Shown piece after piece: positions 7,138 to 16,035 of a stretch of 64,000 nucleotides of DNA. Both the position numbers and the translations under genes were made by a program. The stretch is from JAWHQP01 sp032586195 (lineage in GTDB: Bacteria > Pseudomonadota > Gammaproteobacteria > Enterobacterales > Pasteurellaceae). Where the stretch lies: the NCBI GenBank assembly GCA_032586195.1, contig JAWHQP010000009.1, positions 14,621-78,620 on the forward strand. Direction: 5' to 3'. The stretch's first letter is position 1. Every line of letters begins with the position of its first letter. The notes beneath the pieces were generated by a model, which was not told the DNA's origin, searched no databases, and saw only the letters and a list, made by a program, of their open reading frames with translations.

Positions 7138-8946
7138 ATGACTAAAAAAATTAAAATAACCGACGTCGTACTGCGCGACGCGCATCAATCCTTATTTGCA
7201 ACCCGCTTACGTCTTGACGACATGCTGCCTATCGCGGCGGAATTGGATAAAATCGGCTATTGGTCGCTTGAAGCCTGGGGTGGCGCGACCTTCGATTCCT
7301 GTATCCGTTTTTTAGGCGAAGACCCTTGGGTGCGTTTACGTGAATTGAAGAAAGCGATGCCGAACACGCCGCTGCAAATGCTGCTGCGTGGTCAGAACCT
7401 GTTGGGTTATCGCCATTATGCGGATGATGTGGTGGATAAATTTGTGGAACGTTCGGTTGAAAACGGCATGACCGTGTTCCGTGTATTTGATGCGCTTAAC
7501 GATCCGCGCAATATGCAGCAGGCACTTAAAGCCGTACGCAGATTCGGCGGGCACGCGCAGGGTACCTTAAGTTATACCACCAGCCCCGTTCATACCTTGG
7601 AAACGTGGCTGGAGGTGACCGAACAACTGCTTGATATCGGTATCGACAGCTTAGTGATTAAAGACATGTCAGGCATTTTGACGCCGATGGCGGCCTATGA
7701 ATTAGTCGGCGAAATCAAAAAACGCTACGCCGAGCTTGAATTGCATCTGCATTGTCATTCCACTACGGGTATGGCGGAAATGTCCTTGCTGAAAGCGATT
7801 GAAGCGGGAGCGGACGGTATCGACACCTCTATTTCCTCCATGTCGGGCACTTACGGACACCCCGCCACAGAAGCGTTGGTCGCCACCTTGCAAGGCACGG
7901 AATACGATACCAGTTTGGATATTCCGAGCTTGGAAAAAATTGCTGCTTATTTCCGTAATGTACGCAAGAAATACGCCAAATTTGAAGGTCAGTTACGAGG
8001 TACTGACAGCCGTATTCTAGTGGCTCAGGTTCCGGGCGGCATGCTCACTAATCTTGAAAGTCAGTTGAAACAACAGAATGCTTCCGACAAACTGGATGAA
8101 GTGCTGCAAGAAATTCCGCGTGTGCGTAAGGATCTCGGTTATGTTCCGCTCGTTACGCCAACTTCACAAATCGTGGGTACGCAGTCGGTGATCAATGTGC
8201 TGATGGGGGAACGCTACAAAACCATTGCAAAAGAAACCGCAGGCATTCTGAAAGGCGAATACGGCCGCACGCCGGCTCCGGTGGATGCCGCCTTGCAGGC
8301 CCGCGTGTTGGAAGGCGCCAGCCCGATTACAGATCGCCCGGCGGATCATATTGCCCCTGAAATGGCGAAACTTGTGGCGGAAGTGAAACAGCAGGCTCAG
8401 GAAAAAGGCATTAAACTCGCCGAAAATGCGATTGATGATGTGCTTATCGTGGCATTGTTCCCGCAGGTGGGTTGGAAATTCTTGGAAAATCGTGGCAACC
8501 CTGCCGCCTTTGAACCGGCCCCGACGGCGGAAACCGCAAAAACTCCAAAAAACGACACCGCACCTGTTCAAAAAACGGCGGCGGGAGCAGCGGTTTATAC
8601 GGTGGAATTGGAAGGCAAAGCCTTTGTGGTGAAAGTCAGCGAAGGCGGTGATATTACCAATATCGCTCCGACGACGACACCGGCGCCGCAGGCGGCACAA
8701 CCGGCTGCACCGATTCCAGCGCAGACCGCCGGAGGTACGCCGGTAACCGCGCCGATGTCGGGCAACATTTGGAAAGTGGTGGCAACGGAAGGGCAAAAAG
8801 TGGCGGAAGGTGATGTATTGCTCGTGCTTGAAGCCATGAAAATGGAAACGGAAATCCGGGCCTCCGTCGCCGGTACGGTACAGAATATTCGGATTAAAAC
8901 GGGTGATACCGTCAATGTAGGCGATACCTTAATGACGTTAAGCTAA
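7138..8946 (+). CDS. oadA: Oxaloacetate decarboxylase, alpha subunit (biotin carboxyltransferase)
   Basis: Transfers the carboxyl group of oxaloacetate to biotin, giving pyruvate, as the soluble part of the Na+ pump. 602 residues: an HMGL-like TIM barrel (DVVLRDAHQSLFATRLR, the carbamylated-lysine motif VIKDMSG, metal-binding HCHSTTGMA), a conserved central PYC/OADA domain, a Pro/Ala-rich linker, and a biotinyl domain with EAMKMET, biotin site Lys568. The linker DNA holds a one-mismatch uptake signal at 8557-8565 with GAGTTTT in register. Translationally close to oadB. Assignment is safe. Confidence 0.97.
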   Translation: MTKKIKITDVVLRDAHQSLFATRLRLDDMLPIAAELDKIGYWSLEAWGGATFDSCIRFLGEDPWVRLRELKKAMPNTPLQMLLRGQNLLGYRHYADDVVDKFVERSVENGMTVFRVFDALNDPRNMQQALKAVRRFGGHAQGTLSYTTSPVHTLETWLEVTEQLLDIGIDSLVIKDMSGILTPMAAYELVGEIKKRYAELELHLHCHSTTGMAEMSLLKAIEAGADGIDTSISSMSGTYGHPATEALVATLQGTEYDTSLDIPSLEKIAAYFRNVRKKYAKFEGQLRGTDSRILVAQVPGGMLTNLESQLKQQNASDKLDEVLQEIPRVRKDLGYVPLVTPTSQIVGTQSVINVLMGERYKTIAKETAGILKGEYGRTPAPVDAALQARVLEGASPITDRPADHIAPEMAKLVAEVKQQAQEKGIKLAENAIDDVLIVALFPQVGWKFLENRGNPAAFEPAPTAETAKTPKNDTAPVQKTAAGAAVYTVELEGKAFVVKVSEGGDITNIAPTTTPAPQAAQPAAPIPAQTAGGTPVTAPMSGNIWKVVATEGQKVAEGDVLLVLEAMKMETEIRASVAGTVQNIRIKTGDTVNVGDTLMTLS

Positions 8947-8956
8947 GGTGGTCATA

Positions 8957-10261
8957 ATGGAAAGTATTTATGCATTATTAAAAGGGACCGGCATTATGCA
9001 CCTCGAATGGGGGCAGGCGGTGATGATTCTCATCAGCCTGTTGCTGCTGTGGCTTGCCATCGCCCGTAAATTTGAGCCGTTGCTGTTGTTGCCGATCGGG
9101 TTTGGCGGATTACTGTCCAATATTCCCGAAGCCGGTCTGGCAATGACCGCTTTGGAGAATCTGCTGCATCAGGGCACGCCTGAACAGATCGCCGCTATTG
9201 CGGCAAAAATCGGTGCGGCGGCCGATCCCTCCGCTATCAAAACTGCTCTGGCCGGCACCGCACCTTCGGTGATTGACCAGCTGGAAACCATGGCGGTCGA
9301 TATGGGGTTCAGTGCCGGTATTCTGGCGTTGTTTTATAAGGTAGCGATCAGCTACGGGGTGGCGCCATTGGTGATTTTTATGGGGGTGGGCGCCATGACG
9401 GATTTCGGTCCGCTATTGGCCAATCCGAAAACCCTGCTGCTCGGCGCGGCGGCACAGTTCGGTATTTTTGCCACTGTGTTAGGGGCGTTAACCTTAAATT
9501 ATTTTGGCATTATCAGTTTTACTTTGCCGCAAGCCGCTTCCATCGGTATTATCGGCGGAGCGGACGGCCCGACGGCGATTTATCTCACCAGTAAGCTGGC
9601 TCCCGAACTGCTCGGTGCCATCGCGGTGGCGGCTTATTCCTATATGGCATTGGTGCCGCTGATTCAGCCGCCGATTATGAAAGCCCTCACTAACGAAAGC
9701 GAGCGTAAAATCCGTATGGTGCAAATGCGTAATGTCAGCACGCGTGAGAAGATTTTGTTCCCGATTATTTTATTATTGTTGGTCGGATTGCTGCTGCCTG
9801 ATGCGGCACCGCTGCTCGGTATGTTCTGCTTTGGTAATTTAATGCGGGTAAGCGGCGTGGTGGAACGGTTAAACGATACCACTCAGAATGCGTTAATCAA
9901 TATCGTCACCATCGTGCTGGGGTTATCCGTCGGCTCGAAACTGATTGCCGACAAATTCTTACAGCCGCAAACCCTGGGGATTCTGATTCTCGGCGTGATA
10001 GCCTTTTGTATCGGTACTGCCAGCGGTGTGTTGATGGCTAAATTAATGAATAAATTCAGCAAAAATAAAATCAATCCGCTTATCGGCTCGGCGGGTGTAT
10101 CTGCCGTGCCGATGGCAGCCCGTGTATCCAATAAAGTCGGGCTTGAAGCCGACCATCAGAACTTCCTGCTGATGCACGCGATGGGGCCGAATGTAGCCGG
10201 TGTTATCGGTTCTGCCATTGCGGCCGGAGTGATGTTGAAATATGTCTCATCAATGATGTAA
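8957..10261 (+). CDS. oadB: Oxaloacetate decarboxylase, beta subunit (Na+-pumping membrane subunit)
   Basis: Integral inner-membrane subunit that decarboxylates carboxybiotin and exports Na+. 434 residues with many membrane segments, the family signature GVGAMTDFGPLLANP, the Na+/substrate motif GGADGPTAIYLTSKLAP, and a conserved C-terminal HAMGPNVAGVIGSAIAAG. I start at the ATG at 8957 with AAGGTGG upstream; the in-frame GTG at 8948 adds only three residues and overlaps the ribosome-binding site. Last gene of the operon; a USS lies at 10280. Confidence 0.96.
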   Translation: MESIYALLKGTGIMHLEWGQAVMILISLLLLWLAIARKFEPLLLLPIGFGGLLSNIPEAGLAMTALENLLHQGTPEQIAAIAAKIGAAADPSAIKTALAGTAPSVIDQLETMAVDMGFSAGILALFYKVAISYGVAPLVIFMGVGAMTDFGPLLANPKTLLLGAAAQFGIFATVLGALTLNYFGIISFTLPQAASIGIIGGADGPTAIYLTSKLAPELLGAIAVAAYSYMALVPLIQPPIMKALTNESERKIRMVQMRNVSTREKILFPIILLLLVGLLLPDAAPLLGMFCFGNLMRVSGVVERLNDTTQNALINIVTIVLGLSVGSKLIADKFLQPQTLGILILGVIAFCIGTASGVLMAKLMNKFSKNKINPLIGSAGVSAVPMAARVSNKVGLEADHQNFLLMHAMGPNVAGVIGSAIAAGVMLKYVSSMM

Positions 10262-10354
10262 TCGCTGCCGCAAACGTGAAAGTGCGGTGCTGTTTCGGCG
10301 AGTTTTGTTATATGCCGCGGCGTATATAAAATTAGTTGTTTTTGATCGTGCGGT

Positions 10355-10394
10355 TATGATAGAATTCGCCCTCACGTACCGCTGGTGGTACGTG
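10355..10394 (+). promoter_or_regulatory. Promoter and leader hairpin of the spc ribosomal operon
   Basis: A TATGAT -10 box at 10355-10360 followed by a GAATTCGCCCTC discriminator resembles the E. coli Pspc core (TATAAT followed by a GC-rich CGCCCTC). Downstream, CACGTACC and GGTACGTG (10373-10380 and 10387-10394) form a perfect 8-bp stem with a 6-base loop. AACGGAGCACTAAT, the rplN ribosome-binding region, follows as in E. coli. No convincing -35 box. Confidence 0.55.
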
Positions 10395-10437
10395 TATCGT
10401 CCCGCAAGGGTGGTTTTAATTTTAACGGAGCACTAAT

Positions 10438-10809
10438 ATGATCCAAGAACAGACTATGCTGGATGTTGCTGATAATTCAGGGGCTCGCAGCGTAATGTGT
10501 ATCAAGGTTCTAGGTGGATCGCACCGTCGTTATGCTGCTATCGGCGATATCATCAAAATTACCGTAAAAGAAGCGATTCCTCGCGGTAAAGTAAAAAAAG
10601 GTGATGTATTGAAAGCGGTTGTCGTGCGCACCAAGAAGGGCGTTCGTCGTCCAGACGGATCAGTCATTCGCTTCGATGGTAATGCCTGTGTTATTTTAAA
10701 CAATAACTCCGAGCAACCTATCGGTACCCGTATTTTTGGACCGGTGACTCGTGAACTTCGTTCTGAGAAATTCATGAAAATCATCTCTTTAGCACCAGAA
10801 GTACTGTAA
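10438..10809 (+). CDS. rplN: 50S ribosomal protein L14
   Basis: Binds 23S rRNA at the subunit interface. 123 residues, same length as E. coli L14; begins MIQEQTMLDVADNSGARS and contains IKVLGGSHRRYA and the RGKVKKGDVLKAVVVRTKKG segment. First gene of the spc cluster here: the gene upstream is oadB, not rpsQ as in an unbroken S10-spc arrangement. Confidence 0.98.
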   Translation: MIQEQTMLDVADNSGARSVMCIKVLGGSHRRYAAIGDIIKITVKEAIPRGKVKKGDVLKAVVVRTKKGVRRPDGSVIRFDGNACVILNNNSEQPIGTRIFGPVTRELRSEKFMKIISLAPEVL

Positions 10810-10824
10810 GGGAGAAGTGAAGAA

Positions 10825-11136
10825 ATGGCTGCAAAAATTCGTCAAAATGATGAAGTAATTGTACTTACCGGTAAAGATAAAGGTAAGCGTGGTAAGGTAA
10901 CCCAAGTGTTGCCAAACGGTAAAGTGATTGTTGAAGGCGTAAAAATCATCACTAAACACGAAAAACCTGTTCCTGCCTTAGGCAAAGAAGGTGGTTTGGT
11001 GAAAAAAGAAGCTGCAATTGATGTTTCAAATGTTGCAATCTTCAACCCTAAAACAAATAAAGCTGACCGTGTAGGTTTTAGATTCGAAGACGGTAAAAAA
11101 GTCCGTTTCTTCAAATCTAATAATGAAATTATTTAA
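10825..11136 (+). CDS. rplX: 50S ribosomal protein L24
   Basis: Assembly-initiating protein of the large subunit. 103 residues with the N-terminal KOW motif (EVIVLTGKDKGKRGKVTQVLPNGKVIVEGV). 15 bp behind rplN and 17 bp before rplE in the spc operon. Confidence 0.98.
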   Translation: MAAKIRQNDEVIVLTGKDKGKRGKVTQVLPNGKVIVEGVKIITKHEKPVPALGKEGGLVKKEAAIDVSNVAIFNPKTNKADRVGFRFEDGKKVRFFKSNNEII

Positions 11137-11153
11137 TAAACTGGAGTAATGCG

Positions 11154-11693
11154 ATGGCGAAACTGCATGATTACTACAGAGATCAGGTAGTGAATGAATT
11201 GAAAGTAAAATTCAACTACGCATCTGTCATGCAAGTCCCACGAATCGAAAAGATTACCCTGAATATGGGTGTGGGTGAAGCATTGACCGACAAAAAACTG
11301 TTAGATAACGCGGTGGCGGATTTAACGGCAATCAGCGGTCAGAAACCTTTAATTACTAAAGCTCGTAAATCTGTTGCCGGCTTTAAGATCCGTCAGGGAT
11401 ATCCAATCGGTTGTAAAGTAACACTACGTGGTGAACGTATGTGGGAGTTCTTAGAACGTTTAATCACAATTGCGGTTCCACGTATTCGTGACTTCCGTGG
11501 CTTAAGCCCGAAATCATTTGACGGACGTGGTAACTACAGCATGGGTGTGCGTGAGCAAATCATCTTCCCTGAAATCGACTACGATAAAGTAGATCGTGTG
11601 CGTGGTTTGGATATTACTATCACAACTACGGCTAAGAGTGATGAAGAAGGTCAAGCACTTCTCGCTGCCTTTAACTTCCCATTCCGTAAATAA
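11154..11693 (+). CDS. rplE: 50S ribosomal protein L5
   Basis: Binds 5S rRNA and contacts P-site tRNA. 179 residues, full length, with PRIEKITLNMGVGEA and RDFRGLSPKSFDGRGNYSMG. In E. coli the S8 protein represses the spc operon by binding mRNA around the L5 start; whether that target is kept here I did not fold. Confidence 0.98.
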   Translation: MAKLHDYYRDQVVNELKVKFNYASVMQVPRIEKITLNMGVGEALTDKKLLDNAVADLTAISGQKPLITKARKSVAGFKIRQGYPIGCKVTLRGERMWEFLERLITIAVPRIRDFRGLSPKSFDGRGNYSMGVREQIIFPEIDYDKVDRVRGLDITITTTAKSDEEGQALLAAFNFPFRK

Positions 11694-11704
11694 GGCAGGT
11701 TACA

Positions 11705-12010
11705 ATGGCTAAACAATCAATGAAAGCTCGCGATGTAAAACGCGTTAAATTGGCTGAAAAATTCTACACAAAACGTATTGAATTAAAACGAATCATTTCT
11801 GACGTGAATTCTTCTGACGAGGAACGCTGGGATGCGGTGTTGAAGTTACAGACTTTACCGCGTGATTCAAGCCCAAGCCGCCAACGTAATCGTTGCCGCC
11901 AAACCGGACGTCCTCACGGCGTTCTTCGTAAGTTTGGTTTAAGTCGTATTAAGGTGCGTGAAGCTGCGATGCGCGGTGAAATTCCTGGCCTTAGAAAAGC
12001 AAGTTGGTAA
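11705..12010 (+). CDS. rpsN: 30S ribosomal protein S14
   Basis: Small-subunit head protein. 101 residues, the long form without the zinc-binding cysteine cluster (only one Cys, in RQRNRCRQTGRPHG). Ends in the conserved REAAMRGEIPGLRKASW. Eleven bp behind rplE. Confidence 0.98.
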   Translation: MAKQSMKARDVKRVKLAEKFYTKRIELKRIISDVNSSDEERWDAVLKLQTLPRDSSPSRQRNRCRQTGRPHGVLRKFGLSRIKVREAAMRGEIPGLRKASW

Positions 12011-12047
12011 TTAACCACTTTAATTTTGGAATCGGAGAAAAAATACA

Positions 12048-12440
12048 ATGAGTATGCAAGATCCAATCGCAGATATGTTGACTCGTATTCGTAACGGTCA
12101 AGCTGCGAACAAAGTTGCTGTCAGTATGCCTTCATCCAAGCTAAAGGTGGCGATTGCCAATGTATTAGCTGAAGAAGGTTACGTGGAGAGCGTAAAAGTT
12201 TTAGAAGGTGTTAAACCTGAATTGGAAATTACATTAAAATATTTCCAAGGTAAACCTGTTGTAGAAAGTATTCAACGCGTAAGCCGTCCCGGTCTTCGGA
12301 TTTATAAACGTAAAGACGAATTACCAAAAGTGATGGGTGGCTTAGGTGTGGCGGTAATTTCTACATCTAAAGGCGTTATGACTGATCGCAAAGCTCGTCA
12401 AGAGGGCTTAGGCGGTGAAGTTATCTGTTATGTAGCTTAA
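12048..12440 (+). CDS. rpsH: 30S ribosomal protein S8
   Basis: Binds the central domain of 16S rRNA and, in E. coli, autoregulates the spc operon. 130 residues beginning MSMQDPIADMLTRIRNGQ and ending in RKARQEGLGGEVICYVA, as in E. coli. Confidence 0.98.
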   Translation: MSMQDPIADMLTRIRNGQAANKVAVSMPSSKLKVAIANVLAEEGYVESVKVLEGVKPELEITLKYFQGKPVVESIQRVSRPGLRIYKRKDELPKVMGGLGVAVISTSKGVMTDRKARQEGLGGEVICYVA

Positions 12441-12455
12441 GAGAGGTAGGAAAAT

Positions 12456-12989
12456 ATGTCTCGTGTCGCAAAAGCACCTGTTAGTATTCCTGCCGGCGTT
12501 GATGTGAAACTCAACGGGCAGCTGCTAACAGTGAAAGGTAAGAATGGCGAGTTATCTCGTATCGTTCATAACTCGGTTGAAGTTAAACAAGATAATAACG
12601 CTTTAACTTTCGCCCCGCGCGATGGTTCTGTTGATGCAAATGCACAAGCGGGTACTACGCGTGCATTAGTTAACGCAATGGTTATCGGTGTTACTGAAGG
12701 CTTCACTAAGAAGTTGCAATTAGTAGGTGTGGGTTATAGAGCACAGGTAAAAGGTAACGTAGTTTCTTTGAGCCTGGGATTCTCTCACCCTGTAGAGCAT
12801 ACTTTACCGGCAGGTATTACTGCAGAATGTCCATCTCAAACTGAAATAGTGTTGAAAGGTGCCGACAAGCAATTAATTGGTCAAGTTGCAGCGGATATTC
12901 GTGCATATCGTCGCCCGGAACCTTATAAAGGCAAGGGTGTTCGTTACGCTGATGAAGTCGTTCGTACGAAAGAAGCGAAGAAAAAATAA
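12456..12989 (+). CDS. rplF: 50S ribosomal protein L6
   Basis: Binds helix 97 of 23S rRNA near the sarcin-ricin loop. 177 residues with both L6 repeats and the C-terminal signature RPEPYKGKGVRYADE. 15 bp behind rpsH. Confidence 0.98.
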   Translation: MSRVAKAPVSIPAGVDVKLNGQLLTVKGKNGELSRIVHNSVEVKQDNNALTFAPRDGSVDANAQAGTTRALVNAMVIGVTEGFTKKLQLVGVGYRAQVKGNVVSLSLGFSHPVEHTLPAGITAECPSQTEIVLKGADKQLIGQVAADIRAYRRPEPYKGKGVRYADEVVRTKEAKKK

Positions 12990-13003
12990 TTAAAGGTAAC
13001 ACT

Positions 13004-13357
13004 ATGGATAAGAAATCAGCTCGTATCCGTCGTGCAGCTCGTGCGCGTCATATGATGAGAGAGCAAGGCGTGACCCGCTTAGTGGTTCACCGTACTCCGC
13101 GTCATATTTATGCACAAGTGATTGCACCAAACGGTTCAGAAGTGCTTGCCGCTGCTTCAACTGTTGAGAAAGTAATTAGTGAGCAAGTGAAATATACCGG
13201 AAATAAAGATGCTGCAGCAGTAGTTGGTAAAGTTGTTGCTGAGCGTGCGTTGGCGAAAGGCGTTAAGGATGTTGCTTTCGACCGTTCCGGTTTTAAATAT
13301 CATGGTCGTGTCCAATCTTTGGCGGACGCTGCCCGTGAAGCTGGTCTACAGTTCTAA
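13004..13357 (+). CDS. rplR: 50S ribosomal protein L18
   Basis: 5S rRNA-binding protein. 117 residues; basic N-terminus MDKKSARIRRAARARHMM and conserved GFKYHGRVQSLADAAREAGLQF C-terminus. Confidence 0.98.
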   Translation: MDKKSARIRRAARARHMMREQGVTRLVVHRTPRHIYAQVIAPNGSEVLAAASTVEKVISEQVKYTGNKDAAAVVGKVVAERALAKGVKDVAFDRSGFKYHGRVQSLADAAREAGLQF

Positions 13358-13371
13358 TAGAGGTAATTGAG

Positions 13372-13872
13372 ATGTCAAACATCGAAAAACAAGCTGGTGA
13401 ACTGCAAGAGAAGCTGATCGCGGTAAACCGTGTATCAAAAACTGTAAAAGGTGGTCGTATCATGAGTTTCACTGCTTTAACAGTAGTGGGCGATGGTAAT
13501 GGTCGCGTAGGTTTTGGTTATGGTAAAGCGCGCGAAGTTCCGGCAGCGATCCAAAAAGCGATGGAAAAAGCACGTCGCAATATGATTAACGTAGCTTTAA
13601 ACGAAGGTACATTACAACACCCTGTTAAAGGTGTTCATACCGGTTCTCGCGTGTTTATGCAGCCGGCCAGCGAAGGTACGGGTATCATCGCAGGTGGTGC
13701 AATGCGTGCCGTGTTGGAAGTTGCAGGTGTACGTAACGTTCTTTCTAAGGCATACGGTTCAACTAACCCTATTAACGTTGTTCGTGCAACTATTGATGCA
13801 TTAGCAAATATGAAATCACCAGAAATGGTTGCCGCTAAACGCGGTAAAACCGTTGATGAAATTTTGGGGTAA
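13372..13872 (+). CDS. rpsE: 30S ribosomal protein S5
   Basis: Accuracy-determining small-subunit protein. 166 residues; the N-terminal double-stranded RNA-binding domain with VNRVSKTVKGGRIMSF and GNGRVGFGYGKAREVPAAI, then the S5 C-terminal domain with GTGIIAGGAMRAVLE. Confidence 0.98.
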   Translation: MSNIEKQAGELQEKLIAVNRVSKTVKGGRIMSFTALTVVGDGNGRVGFGYGKAREVPAAIQKAMEKARRNMINVALNEGTLQHPVKGVHTGSRVFMQPASEGTGIIAGGAMRAVLEVAGVRNVLSKAYGSTNPINVVRATIDALANMKSPEMVAAKRGKTVDEILG

Positions 13873-13878
13873 TTGATA

Positions 13879-14058
13879 ATGGCTAAAACTATTAAAGTAA
13901 CACAAATCCGTAGTTCTATTGGTCGTTTACCGAAACATAAAGCTACGTTGCGTGGTCTTGGTCTTCGCCATATGCATCACACCGTTGAGTTAATTGATAC
14001 TCCGGCAGTACGCGGTATGATTAACCAAGTTTCATACATGGTTAAAGTGGAGGAGTAA
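13879..14058 (+). CDS. rpmD: 50S ribosomal protein L30
   Basis: 59-residue large-subunit protein, same length as E. coli L30 from the start MAKTIKVTQIRSSIGR; the two extra in-frame codons upstream overlap the end of rpsE and are not needed. Contains KHKATLRGLGLRHMHHTVE. Confidence 0.97.
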   Translation: MAKTIKVTQIRSSIGRLPKHKATLRGLGLRHMHHTVELIDTPAVRGMINQVSYMVKVEE

Positions 14059-14062
14059 GAGA

Positions 14063-14497
14063 ATGCGTTTAAATACTCTATCTCCGGCTGAAGGTGCAAA
14101 GCATAGTGCTAAGCGTCTTGGTCGTGGTATTGGTTCAGGTTTAGGCAAGACTGGCGGCCGTGGTCACAAAGGTCAGAAAGCTCGTACGGGCGGCGGTGTT
14201 CGTCGCGGTTTCGAGGGTGGTCAGATGCCTTTATACCGTCGTTTACCTAAATTTGGTTTTACTTCAATGAAAGCTGCGGTAACAGCAGAAGTTCGTTTAA
14301 ATGAATTAACTAAAGTTGAAGGTAATGTAGTCACTTTGGATACATTAAAAGCAGCTAATGTAATTACCAAAGATATTCAATTCGCCAAGGTTATTTTAGC
14401 GGGCGAAGTGAAAGCAGCGGTAACTGTACGTGGTTTGCGTGTAACTAAAGGTGCTAAAGCAGCGATTGAAGCTGCCGGCGGTTCAGTTGAGGAATAA
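14063..14497 (+). CDS. rplO: 50S ribosomal protein L15
   Basis: Late-assembly large-subunit protein. 144 residues; the glycine-rich N-terminal tail (RLGRGIGSGLGKTGGRGHKGQ) and the GFEGGQMPLYRRLPKFGF motif are unmistakable. AGGAG lies just upstream. Confidence 0.98.
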   Translation: MRLNTLSPAEGAKHSAKRLGRGIGSGLGKTGGRGHKGQKARTGGGVRRGFEGGQMPLYRRLPKFGFTSMKAAVTAEVRLNELTKVEGNVVTLDTLKAANVITKDIQFAKVILAGEVKAAVTVRGLRVTKGAKAAIEAAGGSVEE

Positions 14498-14504
14498 TTA
14501 ACAA

Positions 14505-15830
14505 ATGGCTAAGCAACCAGGCTATCAAAATAGAAGTACCCAGAGCGGCAGCAGTGAACTAAAAAGTCGGTTACTTTTTGTATTAGGTGCTCTTATAGTT
14601 TTCCGTATCGGGTCTTTCATTCCGGTTCCTGGTATTGATGCGGCTGTGTTAGCTCAATTGATCGAACAACAAAAGGGCACCATCATTGATATGTTTAACA
14701 TGTTTTCTGGTGGTGCATTAAGCCGAGCATCTATTTTTGCACTGGGTATTATGCCGTATATCTCGGCGTCCATTATTATTCAGCTGCTTGCTTCGGTTTA
14801 TCCTGCTCTGAATGAATTAAAGAAAGAAGGTGAGGCGGGTCGTCGTAAAATTAGCAAATATACACGTTATGCGACTTTAGGTCTTGCTACTTTACAAGCG
14901 ATTGGTATTTCAACCGGTTTGCCGAATATGTTACCTGGCTTAGTGCCTAACTTAGGTTTCGGTTTCTATTTTACTGCGGTAGTCAGCCTTGTTACGGGGA
15001 CTATGTTCCTTATGTGGCTTGGCGAGCAAATTACCGAACGCGGTATCGGTAACGGTATTTCTTTAATTATCTTCGCAGGTATTGTTGCCGGTCTTCCGGC
15101 CGCTATAGGTCAGACTATTGAGCAAGCTCGTCAGGGGCAAATGCATCTTTTAGTTCTCTTATTGATCGCCGTAGTTGTTTTTGCAGTAACTTACTTTGTC
15201 GTGTTCGTAGAGCGTGGACAAAGAAGAATTAAAGTTGAATATGCTAAGCGTCAGCAGGGCCGTCAAATTTTAGGCGGACATTCATCTCATTTGCCATTAA
15301 AAGTAAATATGGCAGGCGTTATCCCGGCAATCTTTGCGTCAAGTATCATCTTGTTTCCGGCAACGATTGCACAGTGGTTTGGTGAAGGTTCAAGCCTAGA
15401 GTGGTTAACTGATCTGTCAATGTTATTACATCCGGGGCAGCCACTGTATTTGATTGTATATGCCATTGCAATTATCTTCTTTAGTTTTTTCTATTCCGCG
15501 ATGCAATATAATCCTCGTGACACAGCGGATAATTTGAAAAAGTCCGGAGCATTCATACCCGGCATTAGACCAGGTGAACAAACATCACGTTATATTGATA
15601 AGATTATGACCCGTCTGACCTTAATCGGCGGTTTATATATCACATTTGTGTGTTTAGTTCCTTACATTATGATGTCAGCTTGGAATGTACAATTCTATTT
15701 TGGTGGTACTTCCTTGTTAATTGTCGTAGTGGTAATTATGGATTTCATCGTTCAGATTCAAAGTCACTTAATGTCGACAAAATATGAATCTGCGCTGAAA
15801 AAAGCAAACCTAAAAGGTTTTGGACAGTAA
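14505..15830 (+). CDS. secY: Protein translocase subunit SecY
   Basis: Channel-forming subunit of the SecYEG translocon in the inner membrane. 441 residues, E. coli-like length, with ten predicted membrane segments; FRIGSFIPVPGID at the N-terminus, FNMFSGGALSRASIFALGIMPYI in the plug/TM2 region and ADNLKKSGAFIPGIRPG in the cytoplasmic C5 loop. Lies between rplO and rpmJ as in enteric bacteria. Confidence 0.98.
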   Translation: MAKQPGYQNRSTQSGSSELKSRLLFVLGALIVFRIGSFIPVPGIDAAVLAQLIEQQKGTIIDMFNMFSGGALSRASIFALGIMPYISASIIIQLLASVYPALNELKKEGEAGRRKISKYTRYATLGLATLQAIGISTGLPNMLPGLVPNLGFGFYFTAVVSLVTGTMFLMWLGEQITERGIGNGISLIIFAGIVAGLPAAIGQTIEQARQGQMHLLVLLLIAVVVFAVTYFVVFVERGQRRIKVEYAKRQQGRQILGGHSSHLPLKVNMAGVIPAIFASSIILFPATIAQWFGEGSSLEWLTDLSMLLHPGQPLYLIVYAIAIIFFSFFYSAMQYNPRDTADNLKKSGAFIPGIRPGEQTSRYIDKIMTRLTLIGGLYITFVCLVPYIMMSAWNVQFYFGGTSLLIVVVVIMDFIVQIQSHLMSTKYESALKKANLKGFGQ

Positions 15831-15860
15831 TTTTGTCCTATAAATGAAAAGGGATAAGCA

Positions 15861-15974
15861 ATGAAAGTTCGTGCTTCCGTAAAGAGAATCTGTCGTAACT
15901 GTAAAATTGTTAAACGTGAAGGTGTTGTTCGTGTACTTTGCAGCGACCCTAAACATAAACAACGTCAAGGTTAA
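15861..15974 (+). CDS. rpmJ: 50S ribosomal protein L36
   Basis: 37-residue zinc-ribbon protein. Begins MKVRASVKRICRNCKIVKR and ends DPKHKQRQG, with the zinc ligands Cys11, Cys14, Cys27 and His32, so this is the Zn-containing form. Start at 15861 has AAGGGATA upstream. It directly follows secY as in E. coli. Confidence 0.95.
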   Translation: MKVRASVKRICRNCKIVKREGVVRVLCSDPKHKQRQG

Positions 15975-16000
15975 TTGACATTTTTTCTTGCAAAGAACCA

Positions 16001-16023
16001 GTTGAGCAGATATACTGCTCAAC
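16001..16023 (+). terminator. Hairpin between rpmJ and rpsM
   Basis: GTTGAGCAG and CTGCTCAAC form a perfect 9-bp stem with loop ATATA, 27 bp behind rpmJ. No T-run follows, so it may attenuate or mark the spc 3' end rather than terminate fully. Confidence 0.55.
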
Positions 16024-16035
16024 TCATTTATGTCC

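Noticed and set aside
8164..8796. 210-codon minus-strand ORF
   Set aside because: Lies fully antisense to oadA, arginine- and histidine-rich composition typical of a GC-rich reverse frame, no ribosome-binding site.
10311..10330. TATATGCCGCGGCGTATATA dyad behind oadB as a terminator
   Set aside because: The stem fails at its centre and there is no T-run.
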